NCBI RefSeq assembly: GCF_954871325.1
Contig: NC_088779.1
Coordinates: 12,216,846 to 12,280,845 of the forward strand
Length of the DNA: 64,000 bases
Reading direction: 5' to 3'
From: Gordionus sp. m RMFG-2023
Taxonomy: Eukaryota; Nematomorpha; Gordioida; Chordodea; Parachordodidae
Position numbers and translations under genes: made by a program. This document shows positions 63,154-64,000 of the stretch, one piece after another; the first letter of the stretch is position 1, and every line of letters starts with the position of its first letter. The notes beneath the pieces were generated by a model that searched no databases, was not told the DNA's origin, and saw only the letters and a list, made by a program, of their open reading frames with translations.

Positions 63154-64000
63154 GTTTATATGACAATAACAAAAACCATAAAATAAATGAATAAATGCAG
63201 TAAAAAAAACCTTAAAAACCACTTCGACACACGGTCTTTATGACAATGATTTGAAAATATTTATTGGCCCCGATGACGATAATATATTATTACATGGACT
63301 GACGATTCATTCATTCAATGAATGTGTATTGATACAAATCATCTGGTGAGCCATTTTGAATTCCCGTGTAAGGAAAGTATATTAAAATTTTGTTACAACT
63401 TAAAGATAATTTTCCGAGTTTTATTATTTATAAAAATCCTGTATATGGAAAACTGGGGGAATCAAAATGGTATGCAACCAGTTGATTTGTCTTCAGAGTT
63501 GAGCAGATCCTTTTAAAAAAGATCAAGGTAAGGGTACAGCATCTTTATGAAAAATATATCTTAGATACAGATATAAGTTTCTTATTAAATATATCAAAAA
63601 GTTATATCCTAAGATACATTCACAAATCTAAAGCACCCATATAGATAAAATGATAAAGATTATGATAATTTCCATTGATGATTGAGAAAATTAATATCGA
63701 TATTTATAGAAAAGTAAATTACATAGTCTTTATACATTTCTAAAAAAATTGAAAGCGTTCACGTTCAAGTTCGCCTTTAAAAAAAGGAACGCGTTCACGT
63801 TCATTTAAAACTTTATGAATATATTTTTTCTAAAATTTAATATGATATAAATATCCATATATTTTTTTAGCCATGTATAAAATTAATAGTTTTAAGTGAA
63901 TAAAACTATTTTAAAAAACTTTTATTTATCATATAAATTTATTTATTTATAAAATATATAAACTTTAAATAGTTATCAACTATTAAAATATGCAACCTTT
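63154..64000. other. Intron start and right edge
   Basis: Begins with the donor after carrier exon 7. A stretch at about 63,200-63,345 and another at about 63,420-63,516 are less A/T-rich and read open (for example FIGPDDDNILLHGLTIHS), but match neither the carrier nor any family I know. Confidence 0.3.

Overview
This window comes from a strongly AT-rich animal genome. Two ordinary host genes can be read: a CKS1-type cyclin-dependent kinase subunit at 12.7-13.1 kb, in the animal form of the family, and most of an SLC25A39/SLC25A40-type mitochondrial carrier at 52.7-63.2 kb. Both use very small GT-AG introns (40-90 bp), and the carrier also has two introns of about 4.6 kb filled with transposon debris. 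The species cannot be fixed from the sequence. A compact or parasitic metazoan with tiny introns would fit, but this is inference.

Layout. 0-0.6 kb is a dimeric satellite. 3.5-7.4 kb holds a broken FLYWCH/MULE transposase and, after it, a broken LINE. 7.8-10.8 kb is a hAT DNA transposon with readable ends (8-bp target duplication GATATAGG), GC-rich subterminal zones and a decayed BED-type transposase. 12.7-13.1 kb is CKS1. 14.1-17.8 kb holds a hAT fragment and an old LTR-element fossil.

18,399-47,616 is the most striking object. It appears to be a single DNA transposon of about 29.2 kb, bounded by the same 8-bp direct repeat CAAAGAAA. Its 4-5.5 kb terminal inverted repeats are built mostly of about 41-bp satellite units and continue inward into about 400 bp of matching non-satellite DNA. 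It carries two related genes. One has a zinc-finger and OTU-protease layout (27.6-28.9 kb). The other is a long intact open frame with zinc finger, OTU protease and a Mutator-like DDE transposase domain (37.3-40.6 kb). Both have an intron acceptor at the same codon position, and copies of the same 17-bp motif lie downstream of both. Several smaller elements sit inside it: a 2.46-kb long-TIR transposon of an unnamed animal transposase family, a shorter relative of that, nested fold-back or MITE-like elements, and one carrying TTAGGG-like repeats.

48-52.5 kb holds a 20-bp minisatellite, a possible retroelement remnant and a hAT (DUF4371-type) relic on the minus strand. From 52.66 kb to beyond 63.15 kb lies the carrier gene. 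Its second coding exon is duplicated. The two copies have the same phase and cannot both be used in frame, and only one encodes the cysteine-bearing matrix loop. Its last exon is not seen and probably lies beyond the window.
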